Shown piece by piece: positions 10,042 through 18,209 of a stretch of 64,000 nucleotides of DNA (within the stretch, counting starts at the first letter, position 1; the number at the start of each line of letters is the position of its first letter). The position numbers and the translations under genes are program-made. The notes under the pieces are model-generated. The model saw only the letters and a program-made list of their open reading frames with translations. It did no database searches and was not told the DNA's origin. The stretch is taken from the NCBI RefSeq assembly GCF_004770475.1, contig NZ_RQHK01000006.1, positions 104,746 through 168,745 on the forward strand, in the 5' to 3' direction. This DNA comes from Leptospira mtsangambouensis. Its GTDB lineage: Bacteria; Spirochaetota; Leptospiria; Leptospirales; Leptospiraceae.

Positions 10042-10250
10042 TTGTATTTTCTTTTATAGTTTCTTTTTGAAACTTTATGAGTTCATCTAATAGTTATTCT
10101 TTTTTTTAGACAGGTTGGAATTCAGATCCAACCAGAACTGATCCTTTGAAATCCAAAATCTCCCAAAAAAAATAGGACATTCTATCCATTTTTGAATATT
10201 TTATTAAAAAATTTGTTTGACATCTGCCAATTATATATCCAGTTTTTTAT

Positions 10251-10266
10251 ATAACCAATTAGTTAT
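10251..10266. promoter_or_regulatory. Operator-like palindrome overlapping the arsR-type start codon
   Basis: ATAACCAATTAGTTAT is a near-perfect 16-base palindrome (arms ATAAC/GTTAT around AATT) whose last two bases are the first two of the ATG at 10265. The position suggests autoregulation by the ArsR-type protein it precedes. TATATAAC (10248-10255) could serve as a -10 box, which would give a leaderless or nearly leaderless mRNA; no Shine-Dalgarno is present. Confidence 0.5.
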
Positions 10267-10609
10267 GCAAACTCTTGATGCCACATTCTCTGCTCTTGCT
10301 GATCCCACTCGTCGGGCGATTCTTATGCGCCTTGCCAAAGGGGACTTAACCGTTATGGAACTTTCAAAACCCTTTCGGATGAGCCAACCCGCGATTTCCA
10401 AACACCTTAAAGTTTTGGAAGAGGCAGGTCTTATTTCCACTACTGTCCGAGCCCAAGAAAGGCCCCGCCGGTTGGAAACAGCACCGCTCAAAACAGCAAT
10501 CGATTGGATCGAAAAATACCGCCAGATGTGGGAAAATCGATATCAGGTGTTAGATGGACTACTTGTCGAATTACAAACAATACAAACCAAAGGGGATAAG
10601 AAAAAATGA
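10265..10609 (+). CDS. ArsR-family winged-helix regulator (SRPBCC-linked type)
   Basis: A 114-residue DNA-binding repressor. DATFSALADPTRRAILMRL is the ArsR entry helix, and VMELSKPFRMSQPAISKHLKVLEEAGLI is the helix-turn-helix with its recognition helix. It has no CxC metal-binding motif, as expected for the subgroup paired with SRPBCC proteins. It overlaps the following SRPBCC gene by four bases (ATGA). The start at 10265 fits the family N-terminus; no ribosome binding site is seen there, and a palindrome overlaps the start codon. Confidence 0.9.
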   Translation: MQTLDATFSALADPTRRAILMRLAKGDLTVMELSKPFRMSQPAISKHLKVLEEAGLISTTVRAQERPRRLETAPLKTAIDWIEKYRQMWENRYQVLDGLLVELQTIQTKGDKKK

Positions 10610-11121
10610 AATCAGAGAAAAATGTAGTAAAGATGGAACGTCGAGGTGAAACAGAAGTTGTGTTTAAAAGGTACTTCGACGCACCAAGGGAATTGGTTTT
10701 TGATTGTCACACCAAACCGGAATTAATGAAAAGATGGCTCATTGGTCCCGAAGGTATGGTTCTTGATACTTGTAAACAAGATCTGAAAGTTGGTGGCAAA
10801 TACTTGTATCTTTATGCGGATAAAGACGGAAACAAATCAGGAGTATACGGAACATTTCGAGAGGTTGTGATTCCTGAGAAATTAGCCAATACAGAAAATT
10901 ACATTTTTGACATGTCAACTTTTGATCAAAATGCTCCTGAAGATCCGAATGCTACTTTCGAATCGCGTACATTTACCGCCGAAGGGAATCGGACACTCAT
11001 GACACACCTCTGCAGATATGCATCACCAGAAGTTTGTAAGATGATGGTGGAATCCGGTGCGGCTGATGGTATGGCAGAATGTTATTTGGAGCTAGATAAA
11101 TTACTCGTAGAAATGGCTTAA
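10606..11121 (+). CDS. SRPBCC (AHSA1-like) ligand-binding protein
   Basis: A 171-residue START/Bet v1-like protein of the AHSA1 group. Seen are FKRYFDAPRELVFDCHTKPELMKRWLIGPEG at the N-terminus (pattern DAPRELVFD...RWL), VGGKYLYLYADKDG and a C-terminal helix. Members bind hydrophobic ligands and are nearly always coupled to an ArsR-type repressor, as here with an ATGA overlap. The ligand is unknown. Confidence 0.88.
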   Translation: MKSEKNVVKMERRGETEVVFKRYFDAPRELVFDCHTKPELMKRWLIGPEGMVLDTCKQDLKVGGKYLYLYADKDGNKSGVYGTFREVVIPEKLANTENYIFDMSTFDQNAPEDPNATFESRTFTAEGNRTLMTHLCRYASPEVCKMMVESGAADGMAECYLELDKLLVEMA

Positions 11122-11145
11122 TATATAAACTTATATGATTAAAAT

Positions 11146-11172
11146 AAACAAGGCGATTTGAAAGCCTTGTTT
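11146..11172. terminator. Stem-loop terminator after the SRPBCC gene
   Basis: AAACAAGGC (11146-11154) and GCCTTGTTT (11164-11172) form a perfect 9-base stem with a 9-base loop, 25 bases past the SRPBCC stop. It may also end transcription from the converging YiiX-like gene, since the minus-strand exit is T-rich. Confidence 0.6.
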
Positions 11173-11308
11173 GGTTATAAAACTAGATCTATGATTGAAA
11201 ACTTGCCTTTTATCCAAAAATACTAGAGATCAATCCAACGATTAGAAAAATTATTTTCGAATTCTTGTAAAACTGGTAACGCGATTCACCTGACGGCAAC
11301 TATCTATT

Positions 11309-11932
11309 TCACTCTAGCACAGTAACCAATTCGTTTGATTGGAACATATCAGCGGGGGAGATGACCGGTTCACCATACGGAATGTTATTCCCATATCTTT
11401 TTTTCATGAGAGTTAGGACTTGTTTAGAAGATAAATCAAAGTCGCGTAAGGTTTTTAAATCTCCCAGTTGGATGCCTGTAAACTTGTCATAAAGTTTCCA
11501 AACAAGTTCCGTACAATAAATTCGATCATCCGACCACTCAAAGTAAAGATCATAATGTTTGCCAAGTAAGGAATTACCATATTCTTTCATTTTTTGAATG
11601 GTCTCTGGTGTCAGTTTTGTTTTTGCATTACTGATACGTTTGATCACATAATGGTTGTTTGTTCCTCTCCCGATGAATTTTGGGAGATCGGTGATTTTGA
11701 CAGGTTCAATGGCCTCTAATACTTTGAATGTTTTTCCATATTTAAAGATAATTCCAACATGGGTGTACTTAGATTTTGTTGCTAATTTTATTGCCGTTGC
11801 TTGTTCTGATTTTGATTCATGAAAAATAATATCTCCCTCTTCTAACTTTGAAGTATCAATTAATTTCCCAAATATTGGATTTGTGGATAAAATTATGAGT
11901 AAAAATAAGAGTTTATATTTTATGTCATCCAT
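11309..11932 (-). CDS. Secreted YiiX/YebB-like NlpC/P60-type cysteine hydrolase
   Basis: A 207-residue protein with a signal peptide (YKLLFLLIILSTNPIFG) and a permuted papain-like (YiiX) domain. Seen are EEGDIIFHES, ATKSKYTHVGIIF (catalytic His) and RIYCTELVWKLY (catalytic Cys). The family cleaves amide or thioester bonds, often in cell-wall or lipid substrates; the target here is unknown. The start at 11932 (MDDIKYK) was chosen because it puts the signal peptide at the N-terminus and has AAGG upstream. A longer frame to 12004 would bury it. It follows the SDR gene closely. Confidence 0.82.
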   Translation of the reverse strand: MDDIKYKLLFLLIILSTNPIFGKLIDTSKLEEGDIIFHESKSEQATAIKLATKSKYTHVGIIFKYGKTFKVLEAIEPVKITDLPKFIGRGTNNHYVIKRISNAKTKLTPETIQKMKEYGNSLLGKHYDLYFEWSDDRIYCTELVWKLYDKFTGIQLGDLKTLRDFDLSSKQVLTLMKKRYGNNIPYGEPVISPADMFQSNELVTVLE

Positions 11933-12004
11933 TCTAGGCCTTAGCCAAATCCATCTTAATTTTAGTGGAAAGCGATTGGATCGAAAGCAGTGGCTTATAC
12001 TCAC

Positions 12005-12709
12005 CTACCAACTAATCTCTTTTTGATCCCGAAAGAATTTTCCTGTAGGCCCATTATCTGGCAAGGTTGCTGCCCAAACGATAGTCTCTGCCCCTTTTTC
12101 CACAGGCCTTGTGGCACTGGCACCACCCATATCGGTTTTTACCCAACCAGGACAAACTGAATTGATTTTAATATTTTTACCCACAGCTTCAAAACTTGCC
12201 ACATTGGTGAGGGCATTGATGGCAGTTTTGGAAATCCGGTAAGCGGGATACCCACCTCCCATATCGGAGAGTTGTCCCATTCCTGAGCTAACATTCACAA
12301 TACGACCAAAATTGTTTTGGATCATCATTGGTAGGAATACCTGAATCATACGTAACGGACCATAAAGATTCACAAGTAGGGTTCTATGTAAGTCTTCGCT
12401 TGAGGTATCAAAGAAAGAACCTGGGTCAGCAAAAATCCCTGCATTGTTCACAAGGATATCCAATTTACCGAAACTTCCTGTGATGGTGTCAAGGGCCTCA
12501 CTGATACTTTGTTCTTTGGAAACATCAAGGGACAGAATTTCCCCTTTGCCGACTGCTTTGACTGCTGCGAGTGTGTCTTCTGCTTCCCCAGGATTTCTTG
12601 CACCGATGAGAACATAGATTCCTTGTTTTGCAAGATCGATGGAGACTTGTTTCCCTATCCCTCGGTTGGCCCCAGTGACCAGTGCGATGCGTTCCTTGGA
12701 TGCTTTCAT
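12005..12709 (-). CDS. Short-chain dehydrogenase/reductase
   Basis: A 234-residue classical SDR, a Rossmann-fold NAD(P)(H) oxidoreductase. Motifs: TGANRGIG (cofactor), LDVSKEQ, NNAGIF, IVNVSSGMG (catalytic Ser) and YPAYRISKTA (Tyr-x-x-x-Lys variant: Y..YRISK). It starts after AAGGAG at a good distance. The PGWVKTDMGG segment is common in carbonyl reductase-like members. It may form an operon with the downstream YiiX-like gene. Confidence 0.9.
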   Translation of the reverse strand: MKASKERIALVTGANRGIGKQVSIDLAKQGIYVLIGARNPGEAEDTLAAVKAVGKGEILSLDVSKEQSISEALDTITGSFGKLDILVNNAGIFADPGSFFDTSSEDLHRTLLVNLYGPLRMIQVFLPMMIQNNFGRIVNVSSGMGQLSDMGGGYPAYRISKTAINALTNVASFEAVGKNIKINSVCPGWVKTDMGGASATRPVEKGAETIVWAATLPDNGPTGKFFRDQKEISW

Positions 12710-12763
12710 GGAATCAAATCTCCTTTCGTAGTTTTTGAACTAACTGTTATCTATAGACTGTTT

Positions 12764-13777
12764 TTACTTCGACTTAGAAAGTTCTGTGAGCCATTTTTCG
12801 GTTTGGGCCTCAATAAAAGCTTTGTCTGTGATCACCCATTTCGACATCAGAACATGCATTCCATTTTCCACGACCACCTTTCGGTTGAGTGGATTCGGAG
12901 TTTTATCTAATCCAAAATTGGTATAACCTTCTAACATTTTAGGAACACTGGCAGTTGGGTCTTGTTCTTTTTCATTTTTATAGTAGTACAAGAGTAATGC
13001 GGGAGATGTTACTTTGCGAAACACAGCAGGAACCGCAGCATAGTTTTTTAAATCATTCACACCTACAAGAGCCGAAAAGTATTGTTCTGGATACCAAAAG
13101 TTATTTCGTTCTGGTAACACCTTAGGATTGTTATTGTGGGAAGAGGATCTAACTTTTCCTTTGAGCAAATGAATGAAGGTAAGTCCACCGGGATAGTTGA
13201 GTATATTCAGACTTCCATCCACAGGTGCATAGAATGGATTTGCTAATACAAGTCCATCCACTTCTTCAGGGTATTCGGAAGCAAGCCAAGTGGCAAGGAG
13301 TCCTCCCATCGAACTTCCAAACACAACCACTCGATCTCCTTGTGACTGCATCATATATAAAGCTTCACGAGATGCATCTAAATAGTTATTAAAGTTTTGG
13401 TCTCTTTGGTCTTCTTTGTTGGTTCCGTGCCCCGGAAGACGAAGTAGGTAAGTATTGGCTTTAAATTTTTTGGCCAATTTTTCCATCACCTCTTCTCCTT
13501 CTGCACGAGAAGCACCAAACCCATGAATGTATAAAAATGCTAAGGGCGTTTTTTTACCAAAACTGATATAACGTTCTTCATTTCCTGGTCTATGGTTTTT
13601 ACGTTTACTCTCGGCTAACTTCTCTTGGAAGTAAACTTCAAAGTTCGCATAACTCAAGTTTGCCTTCGGTTCGTATTTGGGACGACCCGCACAGGAAACT
13701 AGGACAAAAGAAACGGTGATGAGGAGAACAGCAGACAGCTGTCGGAGGTTGTGGAATAAAGAACACGATTTAGCCAT
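12764..13777 (-). CDS. Lipoprotein alpha/beta hydrolase
   Basis: A 337-residue protein with a lipoprotein signal (VSFVLVSCAG, lipidated Cys) followed by an alpha/beta-hydrolase fold. Seen are AFLYIHGFGASRAEGE (oxyanion region), LPGHGT, VVFGSSMGGLLATWLA (nucleophile elbow with Ser) and NGMHVLMSKW near the C-terminus (probable catalytic His). It is likely an esterase or monoacylglycerol-lipase-like enzyme anchored in a membrane. The start at 13777 (MAKSCSLFHN) fits a lipoprotein signal; a GTG at 13837 would add 20 residues and is less likely. Confidence 0.82.
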   Translation of the reverse strand: MAKSCSLFHNLRQLSAVLLITVSFVLVSCAGRPKYEPKANLSYANFEVYFQEKLAESKRKNHRPGNEERYISFGKKTPLAFLYIHGFGASRAEGEEVMEKLAKKFKANTYLLRLPGHGTNKEDQRDQNFNNYLDASREALYMMQSQGDRVVVFGSSMGGLLATWLASEYPEEVDGLVLANPFYAPVDGSLNILNYPGGLTFIHLLKGKVRSSSHNNNPKVLPERNNFWYPEQYFSALVGVNDLKNYAAVPAVFRKVTSPALLLYYYKNEKEQDPTASVPKMLEGYTNFGLDKTPNPLNRKVVVENGMHVLMSKWVITDKAFIEAQTEKWLTELSKSK

Positions 13778-13896
13778 ACAAATGGAAAATTTTACAGTGT
13801 ATTTGCTTTCTTGTAAAGAGAGAAAAACCCTTGGCACAGGAAGGGTCGTACGAAAAAAGGTAGTAAATACCCCATTCTCATAAGGAACATCCCGGA

Positions 13897-15063
13897 ATGT
13901 ATAGCCAATTCACAGAGCAACAACTTGAAATCAGAGATTTAGTTCGTAACTTCGTTAAAAAAGAAATCCCGCATGAAGTCGCATTGCACTGGGATGAGAA
14001 AAACCAACACCCAACAGAACTCATCAATAAAATGCGTTCGGAACTTGGAATTAACGGTCTTGTCATTCCAGAAGAATACGGTGGATGGGGACTTGGTGCG
14101 ATCGAGCAGTGTTTAGCCATCGAGGAACTTTCTCGTGGATGCCTTGGAATCGCATTAGGATTTGCTTACACTGGTCTTGGAATCCTTCCAATTCTAAAAG
14201 GTGCGACTCACGAACAAAAATTAAAATGGCTTCCAGAAATTGCCGACGGAAAGTTCGGAGTTTCTTTCTGTTTGTCTGAGCCTGGTGCTGGTTCTGACGT
14301 TCCTGGTATGACCACTCGCGCTGAGAAAAAAGGCGACAAATGGATCATCAACGGTGCAAAACAATGGATCACTGGTGCATCTGATGCCCAAGCCTTTACT
14401 GTATTTGCTTATACTGATAAAAACCGCGGAACACGTGGTGTTTCTTGTTTCTACGTTCCACGTAATGCAAAAGGTTTAACTGTTGGTAAAAAAGAAGATA
14501 AACTCGGAATTAGAGCATCTTCCACTCACCAAGTGATCTTTGAAGATTGTGAAGTAGGTGAAGACGCACTCGTAGGAAAAGAAAACCTCGGTTTCGTTTA
14601 CGCTCTTCAAACATTGAATGCTTCTCGTCCGTTCGTAGCGGTAATGGGTGTGGGTGTAGCGCAAGCAGCACTTGACCATGCAGCTCGTTACGCTCGTGAG
14701 AGAGAACAGTTCGGAGTTAAAATCGGAACTTTCCAAGCAGTGCAACACATGTTAGCTGATATGTCTATCAAAGTAGAAACTGCAAGAGAAATCACTTACA
14801 AAGCAGCTCGTCTTTCTGATGCAAACGATCCTAACCTTCCAAAATACTCTGCGATTGCAAAAGCATACGCTTCTGAATGTGCGGTTCAGTGTGCTACTGA
14901 CGCAGTTCAAATTTTTGGTGGATACGGATACACGAAAGAGTATCCAGTTGAGAAGTTAATGAGAGATTCAAAAATCCTCACGATCTTCGAAGGAACGACT
15001 CAAATCCAAAAGAACGAAATTGCAGCTTACGTAATCAAAGAAGCAGCTTCGAAAAAAGACTAA
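13897..15063 (+). CDS. Acyl-CoA dehydrogenase
   Basis: A 388-residue FAD enzyme that introduces the alpha,beta double bond in acyl-CoA during beta-oxidation. Motifs are CLSEPGAGSDVPGM (FAD/substrate), WITGASDA, QIFGGYGYTKEYPVEKLMRDSKI and IFEGTTQIQKNEIA, with the catalytic Glu of the short/medium-chain group. The length is typical. AAGGA lies before the ATG. Codon choice is more C-ending than in the neighbours, which often goes with high expression. A strong terminator follows. Chain-length preference is unclear. Confidence 0.95.
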   Translation: MYSQFTEQQLEIRDLVRNFVKKEIPHEVALHWDEKNQHPTELINKMRSELGINGLVIPEEYGGWGLGAIEQCLAIEELSRGCLGIALGFAYTGLGILPILKGATHEQKLKWLPEIADGKFGVSFCLSEPGAGSDVPGMTTRAEKKGDKWIINGAKQWITGASDAQAFTVFAYTDKNRGTRGVSCFYVPRNAKGLTVGKKEDKLGIRASSTHQVIFEDCEVGEDALVGKENLGFVYALQTLNASRPFVAVMGVGVAQAALDHAARYAREREQFGVKIGTFQAVQHMLADMSIKVETAREITYKAARLSDANDPNLPKYSAIAKAYASECAVQCATDAVQIFGGYGYTKEYPVEKLMRDSKILTIFEGTTQIQKNEIAAYVIKEAASKKD

Positions 15064-15092
15064 GATTTTCAAAAAGAAAGTCGGTCGAAAGG

Positions 15093-15121
15093 AAAGCCTC
15101 CAGGAATGGGGGCTTTTTTTT
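15093..15121 (+). terminator. Rho-independent terminator of the acyl-CoA dehydrogenase gene
   Basis: AAAGCCTCC and GGGGGCTTT form a stem with a six-base loop, followed directly by a run of eight T, 30 bases after the stop codon. This is a classical intrinsic terminator. Confidence 0.85.
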
Positions 15122-15136
15122 GGGGTGTGGGTGGTA

Positions 15137-15197
15137 CAGGTTGGATGTAGGTATCCCCGCCCTGATTGGGTGGGGTGTGACCACCCGCCACCCAATA
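15137..15197 (+). repeat. GC-rich dispersed repeat, copy 1
   Basis: An intergenic block sharing, in the same order, CAGGTTGG, TCCCCGCCCT, TGGGTGGGGT and CCACCCGCCACCCAATA with the reverse complement of 52122-52198. It contains a perfect 9-base inverted repeat ATTGGGTGG (15165-15173) / CCACCCAAT (15188-15196). It is much richer in GC than its surroundings. Confidence 0.8.
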
Positions 15198-15285
15198 ACT
15201 TCCCTATACAACAACCTGCAATATCTCACCACCTTAAAATAGTATTTGCAAAATTTAATATAAGGAAGTTCATCTTTCTACATTG

Positions 15286-15756
15286 ATGAATCAAAATTTC
15301 AAAATCCGGATGGTCGAAACTCTCGATCCAAACTCTAAGCTTAGTATGGACCAGCTATGGGAAGAAATTCAAATTCGATACGGATTCCAAGCACCGAATC
15401 CAATGGACTTCCAAGATTTTTTGCCTCCTCTAGGACGGTTTTTTCTCGCCGAACATTCCATAACGGGTGAAGTTATGGGATCTGCCGCATATACAAAGTT
15501 CAGCGATGCACAGTGTGAGTTGGACGCAGTGTTCGTATTTTCCCAGTTTCGAAAAAATAGGATCGCCAATTCATTGTTAGGTGAAGTAGAAAAACAAGCT
15601 AGAATGGACCATTATTCTTCCTTGATCTTACGAGCTGGTGCGCCACAACCAGAGGCATTAACTTTATATAAAAACTTTGGATTCAAAGAAATTCCAGCGT
15701 TTGGTAAATGGATAACAGATCCCACTGCTATCTGTTTTGAGAAAAAAATAATCTGA
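15286..15756 (+). CDS. GNAT-family N-acetyltransferase
   Basis: A 156-residue acetyl-CoA-dependent acyltransferase. Seen are GEVMGSAAYTKF (beta4), CELDAVFVFSQFRKNRIANSLLGEVEKQA (motif A, variant of V.P..RG.GIG..L) and LTLYKNFGFKEIP (motif B). The acetyl-CoA loop reads QFRKNRIAN rather than Q/RxxGxG/A, so the pyrophosphate loop is atypical. The ATG at 15286 is preferred to an in-frame TTG one codon earlier. Substrate unknown. Confidence 0.85.
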   Translation: MNQNFKIRMVETLDPNSKLSMDQLWEEIQIRYGFQAPNPMDFQDFLPPLGRFFLAEHSITGEVMGSAAYTKFSDAQCELDAVFVFSQFRKNRIANSLLGEVEKQARMDHYSSLILRAGAPQPEALTLYKNFGFKEIPAFGKWITDPTAICFEKKII

Positions 15757-15921
15757 GCGATTTATACTTCGGGATTCTCAGATTTTCTATTAAAAACGTT
15801 CTTTGCCAAGCAGAAATGTTTGCGGATAATTCCCTGGTGTATCCCCTTGATTGTTATCAAGTTGTTTTATCGAAAAACCTAATCGCCTAAAAATAAACTT
15901 TACATACGAATTTTCGTTCCT

Positions 15922-16809
15922 ATGTTTTTCCCTATGTTTAAAAAAACACTCTCACTTATCTTCGCTCTCTTCTTTGCAATTCAATGTGCTGGAGACAAAA
16001 AAGAAACAGATGTAACTTCCTTAGCTTTACTTGGTCTGCTTAGCAGTTCTTCCTCAGGATATACTGGAACTTGTACAACAACCTTCGGTGCCGGAGTTCC
16101 TTCTTGGATCCAAACAAGTTTTACTTGTGTGACTGTGTCTGTCAGTGGATCTAATTATGTTTTTAAATTTAACTCACTGCCAACTTACAAAAGTATTTAT
16201 TGGGGTTCCTCTAGTGCAGGGTATGAATCTTCTATGTATGTGAATTCGGGTCAGGCAAATGCCGCTAACCCCAATTTGATTAAATCGCAAAACTATACTT
16301 TGACAGTTCCAGCTGATAATACAAATACTTCTGCTCCTTCCTCCGGATTTGGAATGATCGGAGTTTCAACTAATGGAATTGCTATTTATAATGACCAAGC
16401 CGCACCCGGTGATTCTTTATCAACTGAGTACTATACATTCGATTCTTCGCAAGGACACCCAACGAATACGGGATCTTATCATTACCACGTGGAACCTCCA
16501 AAAATTTCCAATAACGATAGCAAACTTGTGGGAATAGCACAAGACGGGTATTTGATTTTTGGAAAAAAACATGATGCTACAACGGCAGGTCTGACCACAG
16601 GGTTTACGTTAGGTGGACCAAATAGTAGCACAAAATGTACGGATGCCGGTTCCAGTACTGCTGTGCCAACCACTTGGGCTGGTGCAAACAATTACAATAC
16701 TTTAAAAACAGGTGGGTCAGCTCGTCATTACCATGTGAATAGTGGTTCCGAAGTAAACGGAATTCTACTTTCTGGAAAACTCATTGGCTCCGGTGGATCA
16801 GCAAACTAA
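15922..16809 (+). CDS. YHYH-domain lipoprotein
   Basis: A 295-residue lipoprotein (signal ALFFAIQCAG). The mature part carries the YHYH domain: SYHYHVEPPKISN and, near the C-terminus, SARHYHVNSG; the His pairs suggest metal binding (inference). The linker after the Cys is Ser/Gly-rich, as in many leptospiral lipoproteins. It is the first gene of a tight three-gene set with a MORN-repeat lipoprotein and an SCO protein, which hints at a role in copper handling outside the inner membrane. M5 (15934) is an alternative start. Confidence 0.82.
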   Translation: MFFPMFKKTLSLIFALFFAIQCAGDKKETDVTSLALLGLLSSSSSGYTGTCTTTFGAGVPSWIQTSFTCVTVSVSGSNYVFKFNSLPTYKSIYWGSSSAGYESSMYVNSGQANAANPNLIKSQNYTLTVPADNTNTSAPSSGFGMIGVSTNGIAIYNDQAAPGDSLSTEYYTFDSSQGHPTNTGSYHYHVEPPKISNNDSKLVGIAQDGYLIFGKKHDATTAGLTTGFTLGGPNSSTKCTDAGSSTAVPTTWAGANNYNTLKTGGSARHYHVNSGSEVNGILLSGKLIGSGGSAN

Positions 16810-16826
16810 ATTCCAAAATTAAAATC

Positions 16827-17402
16827 ATGGAACTTGTAAAACGAAGGCAAATTTTCCTTTATTTGGTTCTTCTCACCTCTTTTGTACATTGCGGAGAGGT
16901 GGTGATGGATAATGATCCAGACTTGAGTCTTGGATTGGAAAGTACCTATTACTATAAGGGCCAAAAATTTTCTGGAAAAATGAAATCAATCCATCCAAAC
17001 GGTACCATTCGTATGACATCTTTTGAGGACGGCCTGGAAGATGGACCAACCGTTGATATCTATGCAAACGGTCAATTGGGTGCAGAGTATTTTTACAAAC
17101 AAGGGAAACGCATTGGCACTCATCGAGGTTGGTATGAAAACGGCAAAGCCAGATTCCAGTTTTCATATGAAAATGATTTAGCGGAAGGTGACCATTGGGA
17201 ATGGCACGAAGACGGAACTGTTTATCGGTTTGCCAAATTTAAAAATGGAACCAACATTGGAACAAAAGTTTGGCGAAAAGACGGTAAAATATATTCCAAT
17301 TATTCATATACTCCTGAGCGGTTGTATGGAGTGATTGGCTCCAAACTTTGTTTTAAACTCAAAGGTGATGAGACAAATAAAAAAACAGTTATCAATCCAT
17401 GA
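16827..17402 (+). CDS. MORN-repeat variant (YwqK-like) lipoprotein
   Basis: A 191-residue protein with a signal peptide ending near SFVHCGEV, a poor but possible lipobox. It contains successive YwqK/MORN-variant repeats: IHPNGTIRMTSFEDG, YANGQLGAEYFYKQGKRIG, YENGKARFQFSYEND and HEDGTVYRFAKFKNG. These repeats form beta-hairpin arrays and mediate binding; no enzymatic role is implied. The name 'YwqK family antitoxin' in databases is not supported by any toxin here. Its stop overlaps the SCO gene start (ATGA). Confidence 0.82.
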   Translation: MELVKRRQIFLYLVLLTSFVHCGEVVMDNDPDLSLGLESTYYYKGQKFSGKMKSIHPNGTIRMTSFEDGLEDGPTVDIYANGQLGAEYFYKQGKRIGTHRGWYENGKARFQFSYENDLAEGDHWEWHEDGTVYRFAKFKNGTNIGTKVWRKDGKIYSNYSYTPERLYGVIGSKLCFKLKGDETNKKTVINP

Positions 17403-18109
17403 TTAAATTGATTCGATTTAATTTTCTATTTTTCATAATGAGCATACAGTTATTCTCCTGTGGTTGGTTCCAACGCGAAGATGGAGAAAAAGATTCTAAA
17501 ATAACTTTTTTTGATACGCCTAAAAAAGATTCACTACCTTATTTTCGTGGTCGCGATTTAGAAGCATTTTGGGTGGATAAAGGCCAAACACCAAATTCTG
17601 CAAGAAAGGTTGATCCTTTTGTATTTCAAAACCAACTCAGCCAAAATATAGACGAATCACATTTTAAAGGTAAAATAACAATAGTGTCATTTTTCTTTGC
17701 TAGGTGCCATGGGATTTGCCCAAATATCATCCGAAATTTGAAATTTGTTCAATCGGAGATTACCAAAACACAAAACATTCAGATTGTTTCTTATTCTGTT
17801 ACTCCTGATTTGGATACTCCGCCTGAATTAAAAAAATTTGCAGAGGAAAAAGGAATTTATTCAAAGTATTGGAATTTGTTAACTGGAGATAGAGAAAAAA
17901 TCTTCGAAATTGCTCGTAATACATTCCAAGCGGATACAAATACAACTAACAAAAATCCAACAAGAGACTTCGTTCATTCTGAACAAATTTTTTTGATCGA
18001 TCCCAATTTAAACTTTCGTGGTGTTTATAACGGAAACCGCGGTGAGTCCATCAAAACCATGCTAGACGATATCAAATTGTTAGTTGGGGAGTTTGGGGAA
18101 AATCATTAG
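17399..18109 (+). CDS. SCO1/SenC-family lipoprotein
   Basis: A 236-residue lipoprotein (QLFSCGWFQ) with a thioredoxin-like SCO domain. It has the copper-binding CxxxCP motif in FFFARCHGICPNIIR and the distant His in FVHSEQIFLIDPN. SCO proteins deliver copper to the CuA centre of cytochrome c oxidase or act as thiol-disulfide reductases. No oxidase genes are adjacent; instead it is coupled to YHYH and MORN lipoproteins. All metal-site residues expected for the family are present. Confidence 0.9.
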   Translation: MIKLIRFNFLFFIMSIQLFSCGWFQREDGEKDSKITFFDTPKKDSLPYFRGRDLEAFWVDKGQTPNSARKVDPFVFQNQLSQNIDESHFKGKITIVSFFFARCHGICPNIIRNLKFVQSEITKTQNIQIVSYSVTPDLDTPPELKKFAEEKGIYSKYWNLLTGDREKIFEIARNTFQADTNTTNKNPTRDFVHSEQIFLIDPNLNFRGVYNGNRGESIKTMLDDIKLLVGEFGENH

Positions 18110-18209
18110 AAATCACTGGGTCGATTTTTTAATTTTAATTAAAAAAAAGGCTGACTTCGTTTTCTCACTCTGACAAAATCATACTTCTGTTTTATGGGGG
18201 TAGCTCTTT

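Noticed and set aside
10217..10222. TTGACA as -35 box for the ArsR-SRPBCC operon
   Set aside because: No -10 box lies 16-18 bases downstream; the TATATAAC box is 25 bases away.
14476..14748. 90-codon minus-strand frame
   Set aside because: Antisense shadow of the highly biased acyl-CoA dehydrogenase codons.
14968..15232. Two minus-strand frames over the end of the acyl-CoA dehydrogenase gene
   Set aside because: They cover a terminator and the GC-rich repeat, and show no domain or ribosome binding site.
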